DNA of 36,107 nucleotides from Chloroflexota bacterium (GTDB lineage: Bacteria > Chloroflexota > Anaerolineae > Aggregatilineales > Phototrophicaceae): the NCBI GenBank assembly GCA_009840575.1, contig VXNO01000056.1:1-36107 (forward strand). The letters are read 5' to 3'. Of the stretch, positions 1 to 7,073 are shown piece after piece. The number at the start of each line of letters is the position of its first letter. The stretch's first letter is position 1. Under the pieces are notes generated by a model. It was not told where the DNA came from and searched no databases. It worked only from the letters and a program-made list of their open reading frames with translations. The position numbers and the translations under genes were made by a program.

Positions 1-981
1 CACAGAAGGGGTCAAGCACAGTGTCGCCTTCGTTGGACGAGGCGCGGATGATGCGTTCCATGAGGGCGAGCGGTTTTTGTGTGGGGTAGCCGAGGTGTTC
101 AATACCTCGAGCTGCTGGGATATCTCCCCACAAATCCTGAATGGGTACGCCTTTAGCATCTGCTAAATACTTTTTGTATTGAAAAGGGCTTGTAGGAGTT
201 GCCTGGTACAAGAGGCCTTGATCATACATTGATTGCATATTCTGTTTTGTGTATCGCCAAGCTCTAGTTAGTCCTCGAAATTCGTATGGTCGATTCCCAC
301 CAGCCTCGTTTGTACACGGCAACAATCTATACCTGCCCTTTTTATCTGACTTGCTGTACATTTTTCTCAGATATTCTTCCTCGTAAGGTAAATACTGTAT
401 CCTATAGTCGCTTTTTCTTGAATGTGCGTACCAAAGAATAGTATCGTGAATCTTCCCCATATGTTTCTTTGCCAAATTGTGAGTGTCTTGCCGACGTTTC
501 CATATTATTTCATTCCGGAAATTCTTTTGCCCATAAATCGCATCCATCAGCAGCTTCAAATAGTGGCTCGCGGTCGGGTCACAATGCAGGTAGATGCTGC
601 CTGTATCCTTCAATACGCGCCGCATGGCTCGCAGGCGCAGAGCCATATTCAGCAGGTAAGACGCTAGGGATGTACCCTTCCTGCCCCCCCGCTCATCTGT
701 TCTACGTCCTGCGCGAACTTGATGATGGTGGCCAGCGGGCGGGTTCGCGGGTCGCGCTGCAGGTCATCCAGGGTCTCGGCGTCCTGGTCGCTCCACTTCC
801 AGATATCGACGAAGGCTTCGACCGGCTTGTGGTTTTTGTCTTTGCCTTTGAAAGGCAGGTTGTACTTCGAGTTGGAGTTAAAAGGCGGGTCGAGGTAGAT
901 GAGGTCGATGCACGCGTCGGGGATGGCGCTGCTGTCCTTGAGAATATCCAGGCAGTCGGCGGCGAAGAGGATGCGGTTCAT
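1..981 (-). CDS. Site-specific DNA methyltransferase (beta class, left copy), 3' end cut by the window edge, frame broken at a G7 run
   Basis: Probable adenine/cytosine-N DNA methyltransferase. The 105-residue opening frame (981 to 664) carries motif IV, DPPF, near residue 33. It stops just after a G7 run (684-690 on the plus strand). Reading -1 from there gives an open frame to base 1: SYLLNMALRLRAMRRVL, SIYLHCDPTASHY, RNEIIWKRRQ, then GYPTQKPLALMERII and the start of motif I (DPFC). The order motif IV, recognition region, motif I is typical of the beta class. Eight or five G in the run would restore one frame. The RBS lies in AAAGGATATTCGCC before the ATG. The right-edge copy is nearly identical in the N-terminal half but differs in the recognition region (plus 97-535 here). 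No restriction enzyme is seen beside it. Either phase-variable, translated by slippage, or a pseudogene. Confidence 0.85.
684..690 (-). repeat. G7 homopolymer at the frameshift point of the left methyltransferase
   Basis: On the coding strand the run follows AGC and precedes CAGGAAGGG. In the opening frame it reads Ser-Gly-Gly-Ala and ends at a TAG seven codons later. A -1 shift reads Gly-Gly-Gly-Arg-Lys-Gly and joins the conserved downstream part of the protein. The same run with the same length occurs in the right-hand copy. Confidence 0.85.
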
Positions 982-1070
982 GGCGAATATCCTTTCTTTT
1001 CTTTAATTCACCACAGAGGGGCGGGGCGGTGACTCGCCCTTAATACAACGATCGGTCCCGCAACTGACGA

Positions 1071-1301
1071 CTATGCCGCATAACTCAGGAACAGGGCGAC
1101 GGCAATGCCAAACAACGTTATCATCATGCCGATAACCGCGATTTGCGTTGCAATCACCCACATCACGATGAGCCTCGTCTGCCGCTCCATATCTGCTTTG
1201 CTTGCAAAATGCGGAAGCACTCTGTCTACAGTGGTTTCCACCCTTGTTACCCGCTCCAAAACTGACGATTTCTGTTGCAATGTATTCTCGACGCTCGCCA
1301 T
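1071..1301 (-). CDS. Small coiled-coil/transmembrane protein, function unknown
   Basis: This 76-residue protein has a hydrophilic N-terminal half with heptad-like spacing (LERVTRVETTVDRVL, then FASKADMERQTRLI) and one long hydrophobic C-terminal helix pair or single long helix (residues about 46-74). The layout resembles small DUF1640-like or phage-type coiled-coil membrane proteins, but I do not recognise a specific family. A weak GAAGAA ribosome site precedes the ATG. The plus-strand frame at 1105-1338 is its shadow. It lies between the left methyltransferase and glgX, inside the 16 bp inverted-repeat segment, so it could be cargo of that unit. Confidence 0.6.
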   Translation of the reverse strand: MASVENTLQQKSSVLERVTRVETTVDRVLPHFASKADMERQTRLIVMWVIATQIAVIGMMITLFGIAVALFLSYAA

Positions 1302-1387
1302 TGTTTGTTCTTCATTTATTGGTTTGCTCCAATTATAACTCGCGGCAGGGATTCGTCAACTTACCGATGCACCTGTGCGGCATAATC

Positions 1388-1437
1388 GGTCTACCCCACC
1401 CCCGGCCCCTCCCCGAAGCATTGGGGAGGGGAGCTAA
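1388..1437 (-). repeat. Dispersed G/C-rich palindromic intergenic repeat
   Basis: A perfect 9 bp inverted repeat, CCCCTCCCC (1406-1414) and GGGGAGGGG (1423-1431), encloses GAAGCATT. It is flanked by TCGGTCTACCCC, the reverse complement of the GGGGTAGACCGA end also seen in the repeat at 30447-30496. The loop sequence CCGAAGCAT is shared with the repeat at 6931-6958. It could also act as a transcript end between glgX and the small membrane gene. Confidence 0.6.
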
Positions 1438-1551
1438 GGCAGGCGGAATCGCGATTCTATATGGCTTTCGCTGTCTATGTGAATGCGCGGCGAAACCGTC
1501 CCGACGGGTCAGTGTCTGCGCGCCCCTCTGCGTCTCTGTGGTGAATTAAGC

Positions 1552-3627
1552 TCAGCGCCCCAGCAGCACGACCACCGAACGCGCGCCGATTTGCTGCGCC
1601 GATTGATCGAGCAGCGGCGGCTCTGTACCTGGCGCATAACTGTCCTGGGGCAGCGTCAGCGAGGTGTTGACAGCGCCATGCCAGCGAAGTCCGCGCGGCA
1701 GTCCGGGCAGTTGGAAGCGCGTCGGCAGCCAGTGCGCGTTCATGATGATGTAGACAAACTGCCGAGCCTTCGCGCCACAGAACAATAGCCCCAGCCGCCG
1801 ACTCTCATGCGACCAGTCGGGCTGCCAGAGCCGCTGCCCATGGTAGGACACGGTCTCCGCCGCGAAACCGCCCTCGGGCTTGGGCGCAGGCTGATGCCGC
1901 AAGTAATCAGCGCGCCGCAGCAGAGCTTGCGCCCTCCGCAGGTTCAGCAGGTTCTTCACAAAGCGCCACAAGGCTGGCTGCTTGTCCAGCGCCGCCCAGT
2001 CAAATTCGTTTAAGGCGCTGTCGTGGCAATAGCTGTTGTTGTTGCCGGCTTTGCTGTGCCCGTATTCATCGCCCATCCACAGCATCGGCAAGCCTTGGCT
2101 GACCAGCAGCAGGCAGAAGAAGTTCTTCTGCTGGCGGACGCGCAGAGCTTCGATAGCGGCGTCATCGCTTTCCCCTTCCGCGCCACAATGCCAGCTGTGG
2201 TTGTCGTCCGCGCCATCGAGGTTGCTTTCGCCGTTGGGCAGGTTGCGCTTTTGCTGGTAGCTGACCAGGTCGCGCAGGCTGAAGCCGTCATGGGCGGTGA
2301 TGAAATTGATGGAAGCGCAGGGACCTCGTTGTTCGTAGATATCGGGGGAGCCTTGCAGACGCGCCGCAATATCGCCGACCAGCCCGGCGTCGCCTTTGAC
2401 AAAACGGCGCAGGTCGTCCCGATAGCGCCCGTTCCATTCCGCCCAGCGCCCATAATCCGGGAAGCTGCCGACCTGGTACAAGCCGCCGGCATCCCAGGCT
2501 TCGGCGATTAGCTTGGTGCGCGCCAAGAGCGGATCATTCGCCAGCGCCTCCAGCAAAGGCGGGTCAGGGTGGGGATTGCCGGCGGTATCGCGGGCCAGAC
2601 TGGATGCCAGGTCGAAGCGGAAACCATCGATGTGGTACTCGCTGACCCAATGGCGCAGGCAATCCAGCAGCAGCTTGCGCACGACAGGATGCCCGCAATT
2701 GAGGGTGTTGCCGGTGCCGCTGAAATTATGGTAGCCGCCATCGGGCTTGAGCAGGTAATAGATGCTATTGTCGATGCCGCGGAAAGAAATAATGGAGCCC
2801 GTTTCGTCACTTTCAGCGGTGTGATTAAAGACCACATCCAGCCACACCTCGATGCCGGCGCGATGACAAGCCAGGACCAGCTCCTTGAGTTCACGGGCTG
2901 GGTCATCGCCAGCGGCATAAGCGGCTTTGGGCGCGAAGAAGCCGATCGGGTTATAGCCCCAGTAATTCACCAGGCGCTCGCCGGTTTCAGGATTGTGATT
3001 GCGGTTGTCTAATTCGTCAAACTCAAAGATGGGCATCAGCTCGATGCAATTGATGCCCAGCGACTGAAAATAGGGGATTTTCTCCATCAGCCCGGCGTAG
3101 GTGCCCGGCGCAGCCACATCCGCCCCCGCCGTGAAGCCGCGCACATGCAGCTCATAAACGACCAGGTCTTCCTGCGGGGTATTGAGTTGCCGGTCGTCTT
3201 GCCAGTCGAAGTCGCCGCAATAGGGACGAGCGCGATAGGGCGTGTTGGCATAGCGCTTGCCACGCCAGCTTTCCAGCCCGCCAATCGCCTTGGCATAGGG
3301 GTCGAGCAGGATTTGCTGCGCGTCATAGCGGTGCCCCCGCGCCACATCGTGAGGTCCATCCAGGCGGAAGCCATATTCGATTTTCGCAGGGTCCAAGCCC
3401 TGTACGACCATGGCATAGACATCGCCAGTGCGGCAGGCTTCCAAAAAAGGGATTTCGACCATCGGCTCATCCGCGCCGCGCTCAAACAAGACCAGGCTGC
3501 ACGAGGTGGCATGGCGGGAGAATAAGGCAAAGTTGATGCCGCCGGGCACGAGCGTCGCGCCAAATGGCAGTGGATTGCCCGGAGCAAACTGAAAGTCCCC
3601 CAGGGCGAAGGTACTGTGTGTGCCCAT
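1552..3627 (-). CDS. glgX: Glycogen debranching enzyme GlgX (isoamylase type, GH13)
   Basis: Hydrolyses alpha-1,6 branches of glycogen limit dextrins in the cytoplasm. An N-terminal CBM48-like domain (about residues 8-110, GNPLPFGATLVPGGINFALFS) is followed by a GH13 barrel. The catalytic Asp is in DGFRFDLASS (about 336), the Glu in IAEAWDAGG (about 374) and the second Asp in TAHDGFSLRDLVSY (about 446), followed by the GlgX/TreX-type NLPNGESNLDGADDNHSWHCG segment. The track start at 3780 adds 51 residues rich in Cys and Thr that do not fit the family. The ATG at 3627 (MGTHSTFALGDFQF) gives 691 residues, the usual length. It is divergent from the ABC importer; no other glycogen gene is in the window. 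Confidence 0.93.
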   Translation of the reverse strand: MGTHSTFALGDFQFAPGNPLPFGATLVPGGINFALFSRHATSCSLVLFERGADEPMVEIPFLEACRTGDVYAMVVQGLDPAKIEYGFRLDGPHDVARGHRYDAQQILLDPYAKAIGGLESWRGKRYANTPYRARPYCGDFDWQDDRQLNTPQEDLVVYELHVRGFTAGADVAAPGTYAGLMEKIPYFQSLGINCIELMPIFEFDELDNRNHNPETGERLVNYWGYNPIGFFAPKAAYAAGDDPARELKELVLACHRAGIEVWLDVVFNHTAESDETGSIISFRGIDNSIYYLLKPDGGYHNFSGTGNTLNCGHPVVRKLLLDCLRHWVSEYHIDGFRFDLASSLARDTAGNPHPDPPLLEALANDPLLARTKLIAEAWDAGGLYQVGSFPDYGRWAEWNGRYRDDLRRFVKGDAGLVGDIAARLQGSPDIYEQRGPCASINFITAHDGFSLRDLVSYQQKRNLPNGESNLDGADDNHSWHCGAEGESDDAAIEALRVRQQKNFFCLLLVSQGLPMLWMGDEYGHSKAGNNNSYCHDSALNEFDWAALDKQPALWRFVKNLLNLRRAQALLRRADYLRHQPAPKPEGGFAAETVSYHGQRLWQPDWSHESRRLGLLFCGAKARQFVYIIMNAHWLPTRFQLPGLPRGLRWHGAVNTSLTLPQDSYAPGTEPPLLDQSAQQIGARSVVVLLGR

Positions 3628-3633
3628 ATATGT

Positions 3634-3639
3634 AGTATA
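3634..3639 (-). promoter_or_regulatory. Candidate -10 box (TATACT) of glgX
   Basis: TATACT on the minus strand ends seven bases before the ATG at 3627, so transcription starting there would give a leaderless or nearly leaderless message. No Shine-Dalgarno sequence precedes this ATG, which agrees with that reading. No clear -35 box is visible. Confidence 0.35.
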
Positions 3640-3697
3640 GCGAGTATGTTGAAAAGTCCGCAGCGCGCCCAATTTCACCAGAGATTCTGATGAATCA

Positions 3698-3726
3698 TTG
3701 TAGCAAGCGCAGAAACAAGGCATACT
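3698..3726 (+). promoter_or_regulatory. Candidate promoter of the ABC importer operon
   Basis: TTGTAG and CATACT are separated by 17 bases in the 174 bp divergent gap between glgX and the permease gene. Matches to the -35/-10 consensus are partial, so this is only a candidate. Confidence 0.35.
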
Positions 3727-3801
3727 AGTAGCGAGGCAATGTATTGTACGAATGATTGCTAAAGTAGTGATGAACAACATTCCTGTTGGAAGGTGGGCAA
3801 C

Positions 3802-5010
3802 GTGAACCAGGCGGCGGGCACGAGGCTGGCGGCGTGGTTGAATCGGCTGGTGGATTTTGCGCCGGTGCTGATCGCCTTGCTGCTGGCGCTGCTGGTATCT
3901 TCCGTTTTGCTGGTGGCTTTGAATGTGGATCCGCTGTCGGCTTTCGGCTTCATGCTCGAGGGCGCTGTCGGCACCGAAAACGCCACCGCCGAGACCTTGG
4001 TGAAAGCCACGCCCATCTTGTTCGTGGCTATCGGCATTACCATCGCCTTCCGCGGCGGCATGATCAACATTGGCGGCGAAGGGCAGATGATCGCTGGCGC
4101 TTTGGCGGGCGCGACTATCGCGCTGGTACTGGGCGATGTCCGCGTTCCCGCCGACATGGCGAAGACGCCCGGCGCATTCGACCTTCTAATCGTTACCTGC
4201 TCGCTGGTCGGCGGCTTTTTGGCGGGGGCGCTCTATGGCGGGCTGGCGGGATTTTTGAAAGCCTACTTCGGTGTCAACGAAATCCTCAGCACCATCATGC
4301 TCAACCAGATTGCCGTGCAGATGATGAACTTCCTGCTCAATGGCGTCTTGTTGGACCCCGCCGAGGCTGGCTTCAACAACATCCCCAAGACAGCGCGGCT
4401 GGTCACGGCGGCGCAGCTGCCACGCTTGTCGCTGCCGCTGGGCGATCCCTGGATCTTCGACCGCACGCGCCTGCATTGGGGCTTGGTCATCGCTATTGCG
4501 CTGGCGGTCGTCATCTATATCTTCTTGTGGCGCACCTCGCTGGGTTATCGCATCCGCGCGGTGGGCGAGAACGAACGCGCCTCCAGCTATGCCGGCATCC
4601 ATGTCAAGCGGCAGATGATGCTATCGATGTTCCTGGCGGGCGGCTTCGCTGGCTTGGCGGGCGTCGTGCAGGTGCTGGGTTTGCAATACCGCTTGCAGAC
4701 GGACGGCTCGCCAGCCGGCTTCACGGCATCGGCGGGCTTTAATGGCATCGTGGCGGCGCTCTTCGGCGGGCTGAACCCCATTGGCGCTGTCCCTGCCTCC
4801 GCCTTCTTTGGCGGGTTGCTGGTCGGCGCGCAGAAGATGCAGCGCGAAATCGGCGTGCCAGCTTCTTTGATCACCGCGGTCAATGGCTTGATCGTCGTCT
4901 TCGTGGTCAGCAGCGAGATATTCATTCAACAGCGCAGCAAACGGCGCGTCAGCCTGCAAGAGACGCCGCCTGCCCTCGCCGATGAACCGACTACAGAGGA
5001 GGCGGGCTGA
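3802..5010 (+). CDS. ABC transporter permease, nucleoside/BMP type (YufP/NupP-like)
   Basis: Inner-membrane permease of the BPD_transp_2 family, about 402 residues, with many hydrophobic helices and the family-typical NIGGEGQM segment. The TATA-like GENERASSYAG stretch near the middle fits the cytoplasmic coupling region of these permeases. GGAAGGTGG (3787-3795) is well placed for GTG at 3802, so I prefer this start over the GTG at 3793 that overlaps the ribosome site. Its stop overlaps the next permease start by one base (TGATG). Together with the two permeases, binding protein and double ATPase it forms an importer; nucleosides are the likely substrate from the BmpA family relation, but the substrate is inferred. 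Confidence 0.9.
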   Translation: MNQAAGTRLAAWLNRLVDFAPVLIALLLALLVSSVLLVALNVDPLSAFGFMLEGAVGTENATAETLVKATPILFVAIGITIAFRGGMINIGGEGQMIAGALAGATIALVLGDVRVPADMAKTPGAFDLLIVTCSLVGGFLAGALYGGLAGFLKAYFGVNEILSTIMLNQIAVQMMNFLLNGVLLDPAEAGFNNIPKTARLVTAAQLPRLSLPLGDPWIFDRTRLHWGLVIAIALAVVIYIFLWRTSLGYRIRAVGENERASSYAGIHVKRQMMLSMFLAGGFAGLAGVVQVLGLQYRLQTDGSPAGFTASAGFNGIVAALFGGLNPIGAVPASAFFGGLLVGAQKMQREIGVPASLITAVNGLIVVFVVSSEIFIQQRSKRRVSLQETPPALADEPTTEEAG

Positions 5011-5960
5011 TGGGCTTGGACGATATTTTCACCGCCAGCGTCTTTGCCTCGGCGATCCGCCTGGCGACGCCCTACATCTTCGCGGCTTTGGGCGAGACCT
5101 TTGCCCAGCGCAGCGGCGTTTTGAACCTGGGCGTGGATGGCATCATGCTGATGGGCGCGTTTGGCGGCTTTTACGCGGTGCATCTGGCGCAGGAGGCTGG
5201 CGTCCTGGCTGAGCCTCTGGGCTTGCTGCTGGGCGTGCTGGTGGCGCTGATCGTGGGCGGGCTGATGGGCTTGGCGATGGCTTTCGTCAGCGTAACCTTG
5301 AAAGCCAAACAAGGCATCAGCGGTATCGGCGTCTATCTCTTCGGCTTGGGTTTGAGCGAGCTGCTCTTCCAGCAATTGGTGGGCACGCCCAAGTCCGTAG
5401 CCGGCTTCCCGCGCATCAGCTTCCCCGTCCTCACCGACATCCCCATCCTGGGCGAGATATTTTTTCACCATAACCTGCTGGTGTATGTGGCCTTTGCGCT
5501 GGTGCCAATCTCGGCATTTGTGCTTAATCGCACGACCTTTGGTTTGATGATCCGCGCAGTAGGGCAGAATCCGGAAGCGGCTGATGCCATGGGCGTCAGC
5601 GTGGCGCGCGTTCGTTATGCCACGACCACCATCGGCGGCATGTTGGCTGGCTTGGCGGGGGCATCGCTGTCGATCGCGCTCATCAACCTCTTTCAGCAGA
5701 ACCTCACCGCCGGGCAAGGCTTCATCGCGGTGGCGCTGGTCTACTTCGGCGGCTGGAGACCGCTGACGGTGGCGGCTGGGGCGATGCTCTTCAGCTTTGT
5801 CAACGCGCTGCAGCTGCAAATCAAGGTAATCGGCGCGGACATCCCATCGGAATTCGCTGTGATGGCACCGTATGTCATCACCATTATCGCCTTGGTCTTC
5901 GCCACCAAACGGCAGGAACAACCGACCGCGCTGACCAAGCCTTATGAGCGCGGTGAATGA
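5010..5960 (+). CDS. ABC transporter permease, nucleoside/BMP type (YufQ-like)
   Basis: Second permease of the importer, 316 residues, BPD_transp_2 family. LNLGVDGIMLMGAFGG near residue 45 corresponds to the conserved N(I/L)GVEGIMLMGA segment of YufQ-like proteins, and VGQNPEAADAMGVSV is the cytoplasmic coupling region. The start ATG overlaps the upstream stop (TGATG), with GAGGAGG just upstream inside the previous gene, so the two permeases are translationally coupled. About ten hydrophobic segments are visible. It presumably pairs with the first permease as a heterodimer. Confidence 0.9.
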   Translation: MGLDDIFTASVFASAIRLATPYIFAALGETFAQRSGVLNLGVDGIMLMGAFGGFYAVHLAQEAGVLAEPLGLLLGVLVALIVGGLMGLAMAFVSVTLKAKQGISGIGVYLFGLGLSELLFQQLVGTPKSVAGFPRISFPVLTDIPILGEIFFHHNLLVYVAFALVPISAFVLNRTTFGLMIRAVGQNPEAADAMGVSVARVRYATTTIGGMLAGLAGASLSIALINLFQQNLTAGQGFIAVALVYFGGWRPLTVAAGAMLFSFVNALQLQIKVIGADIPSEFAVMAPYVITIIALVFATKRQEQPTALTKPYERGE

Positions 5961-6032
5961 GTTATAGTTTTGTATCGGGCAATCTTTGCCCACAATGACC
6001 GCATGGCAATCAACCAAAAGGAGAACAACGCC

Positions 6033-6923
6033 ATGAAGAAAGCACTTCTGCTCACCCTTGTACTCGCCCTATTCGTCGGGCTTGTCCCTAGTCTGGCGCA
6101 AGATGATGTCTTTCGCGTCGCGGCGGTCGCGCCCAGCGCCACCAACGACCTCGCCTTCAGCCAAAGCATGTATGACGCGCTGATGGCGGTACAAATGCAC
6201 ATGGGCGAAGACGCCTTCCAGTTTGACTTCCAGGATGGCACCTTCATCGTCGATGATGCCGCCGTTGCCCTGCGGGAGTGGGCAGCCAGCGGCGATTATG
6301 ACCTCGTCATCGCGCATGGCTCGCAATTTGGCTCGGTCGTCGAAGAGCTGGCGGGGGAATTCCCGGAAGTTTCTTTCGCCTGGGGCACCGACTTCAACAC
6401 CTTCGGCATGGAAAATGTATCCGCGTATACGGCGGCGGCTGATCAAGGCGGCTATGTCAATGGCGTCATGGCGGGCTTGATGACCGAATCCGGCGTCATC
6501 GGCGTGGTTGGACCCATCGAAGTGGGCGATGCCAAGCTGTATGTAGACGGCTTTGTGGCTGGCGTGGGCGCATCCAACCCCGAAGCCACGGTCAATGTCG
6601 TGTACATCCAGTCCTTCAGCGATGTCCCGCTGGCCACCGAAGCGGCGGAAACGCATATCGCCAATGACGCGGACATTTTGACCGGCACCGCGCAGATGGT
6701 GGTTGGCCCTATTGCCATCGCGATTGAGAACGGCGCGCGCTGGTTCGGCACCCAAGCCAGCCAGGCGGAGCTTGCTCAAAACGCGGGCGTCGGCTTCCAA
6801 ATCTACAAGTGGGAAGTCGTCCTGATGGATATCATCAGCAACATCCAAGCCGGCGAGCTGGGCGGGCATTCCTATGAATTGACCTTGGCGAATGGCGGCT
6901 TGGTCATGGAGTTCAGCGGCTAG
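6033..6923 (+). CDS. BMP-family substrate-binding protein of the ABC importer, C-terminus apparently truncated
   Basis: Exported binding protein that would deliver ligand to the permeases. The ATG at 6033 follows AAAAGGAGAACAACGCC and gives a signal peptide, MKKALLLTLVLALFVGLVPSLA. The earlier track start lacks both. No lipobox Cys is present. Family features: the FRVAAVAPSATNDLAFSQSMYDAL opening, ADQGGYVNGVMAGLMT and GVIGVVGPIEVG. At 296 residues it is shorter than typical members (about 330-360) and ends abruptly at LANGGLVMEFSG, where relatives usually continue for a few dozen residues. The stop is followed at once by a G/C-rich repeat, so the repeat may have cut off the end of the gene. 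Whether the protein still folds is unknown. Confidence 0.85.
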   Translation: MKKALLLTLVLALFVGLVPSLAQDDVFRVAAVAPSATNDLAFSQSMYDALMAVQMHMGEDAFQFDFQDGTFIVDDAAVALREWAASGDYDLVIAHGSQFGSVVEELAGEFPEVSFAWGTDFNTFGMENVSAYTAAADQGGYVNGVMAGLMTESGVIGVVGPIEVGDAKLYVDGFVAGVGASNPEATVNVVYIQSFSDVPLATEAAETHIANDADILTGTAQMVVGPIAIAIENGARWFGTQASQAELAQNAGVGFQIYKWEVVLMDIISNIQAGELGGHSYELTLANGGLVMEFSG

Positions 6924-6927
6924 TTTT

Positions 6928-6962
6928 CTACCCCCTCCCCGAAGCATCAGGGAGGGGGAGTT
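6928..6962. repeat. Dispersed palindromic repeat directly after the binding-protein stop codon
   Basis: CCCCCTCCC (6931-6939) pairs with GGGAGGGGG (6950-6958) around a GAAGCATCA loop. The loop is shared with the repeat at 1388-1437. It starts within five bases of the stop codon of the binding protein and lies inside the importer operon. Confidence 0.6.
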
Positions 6963-6998
6963 AACTTAAGCAAACGCGAAGGTTTTGTCGGGTTTTCT

Positions 6999-7053
6999 CA
7001 GAAACAGAACTCGGCGAACCCCCCCCATTGATATGGGGGCCGAAGGGGTAGAC
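6999..7053 (+). repeat. Dispersed repeat with CCCCCATTGATATGGGGG core
   Basis: The stretch CTCGGCGAACCCCCCCCATTGATATGGGGG, with CGAAGGGGTAGACC after it, is nearly the same as the unit at 30447-30496. The CCCCC/GGGGG arms at 7022-7039 can pair. It sits between the binding protein and ATPase genes and ends just before the ATPase ribosome site. Confidence 0.65.
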
Positions 7054-7073
7054 CAGGCGAGGAGCAAACCACG

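Larger units (their letters stand above)
1003..1549. repeat. 547 bp segment bounded by perfect 16 bp inverted repeats
   Basis: TTAATTCACCACAGAG at 1003-1018 is the exact reverse complement of CTCTGTGGTGAATTAA at 1534-1549. The segment between them holds the 76-residue membrane protein gene and a G/C-rich palindrome. A related fragment, GATTCACCACAGAAG, occurs at 23880-23894, and GTGAATTAAG also precedes the right methyltransferase. The motif is therefore a dispersed repeat. Whether the pair bounds a mobile unit or is two chance insertions cannot be told from one window. Confidence 0.6.

Noticed and set aside
3628-3780. N-terminal 51-residue extension of GlgX
   Set aside because: Composition is unlike the family, and the ATG at 3627 gives the usual length.
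4926-6017. 363-residue minus-strand frame
   Set aside because: Mirror frame of the second permease, rich in His/Gln/Arg with no family features.
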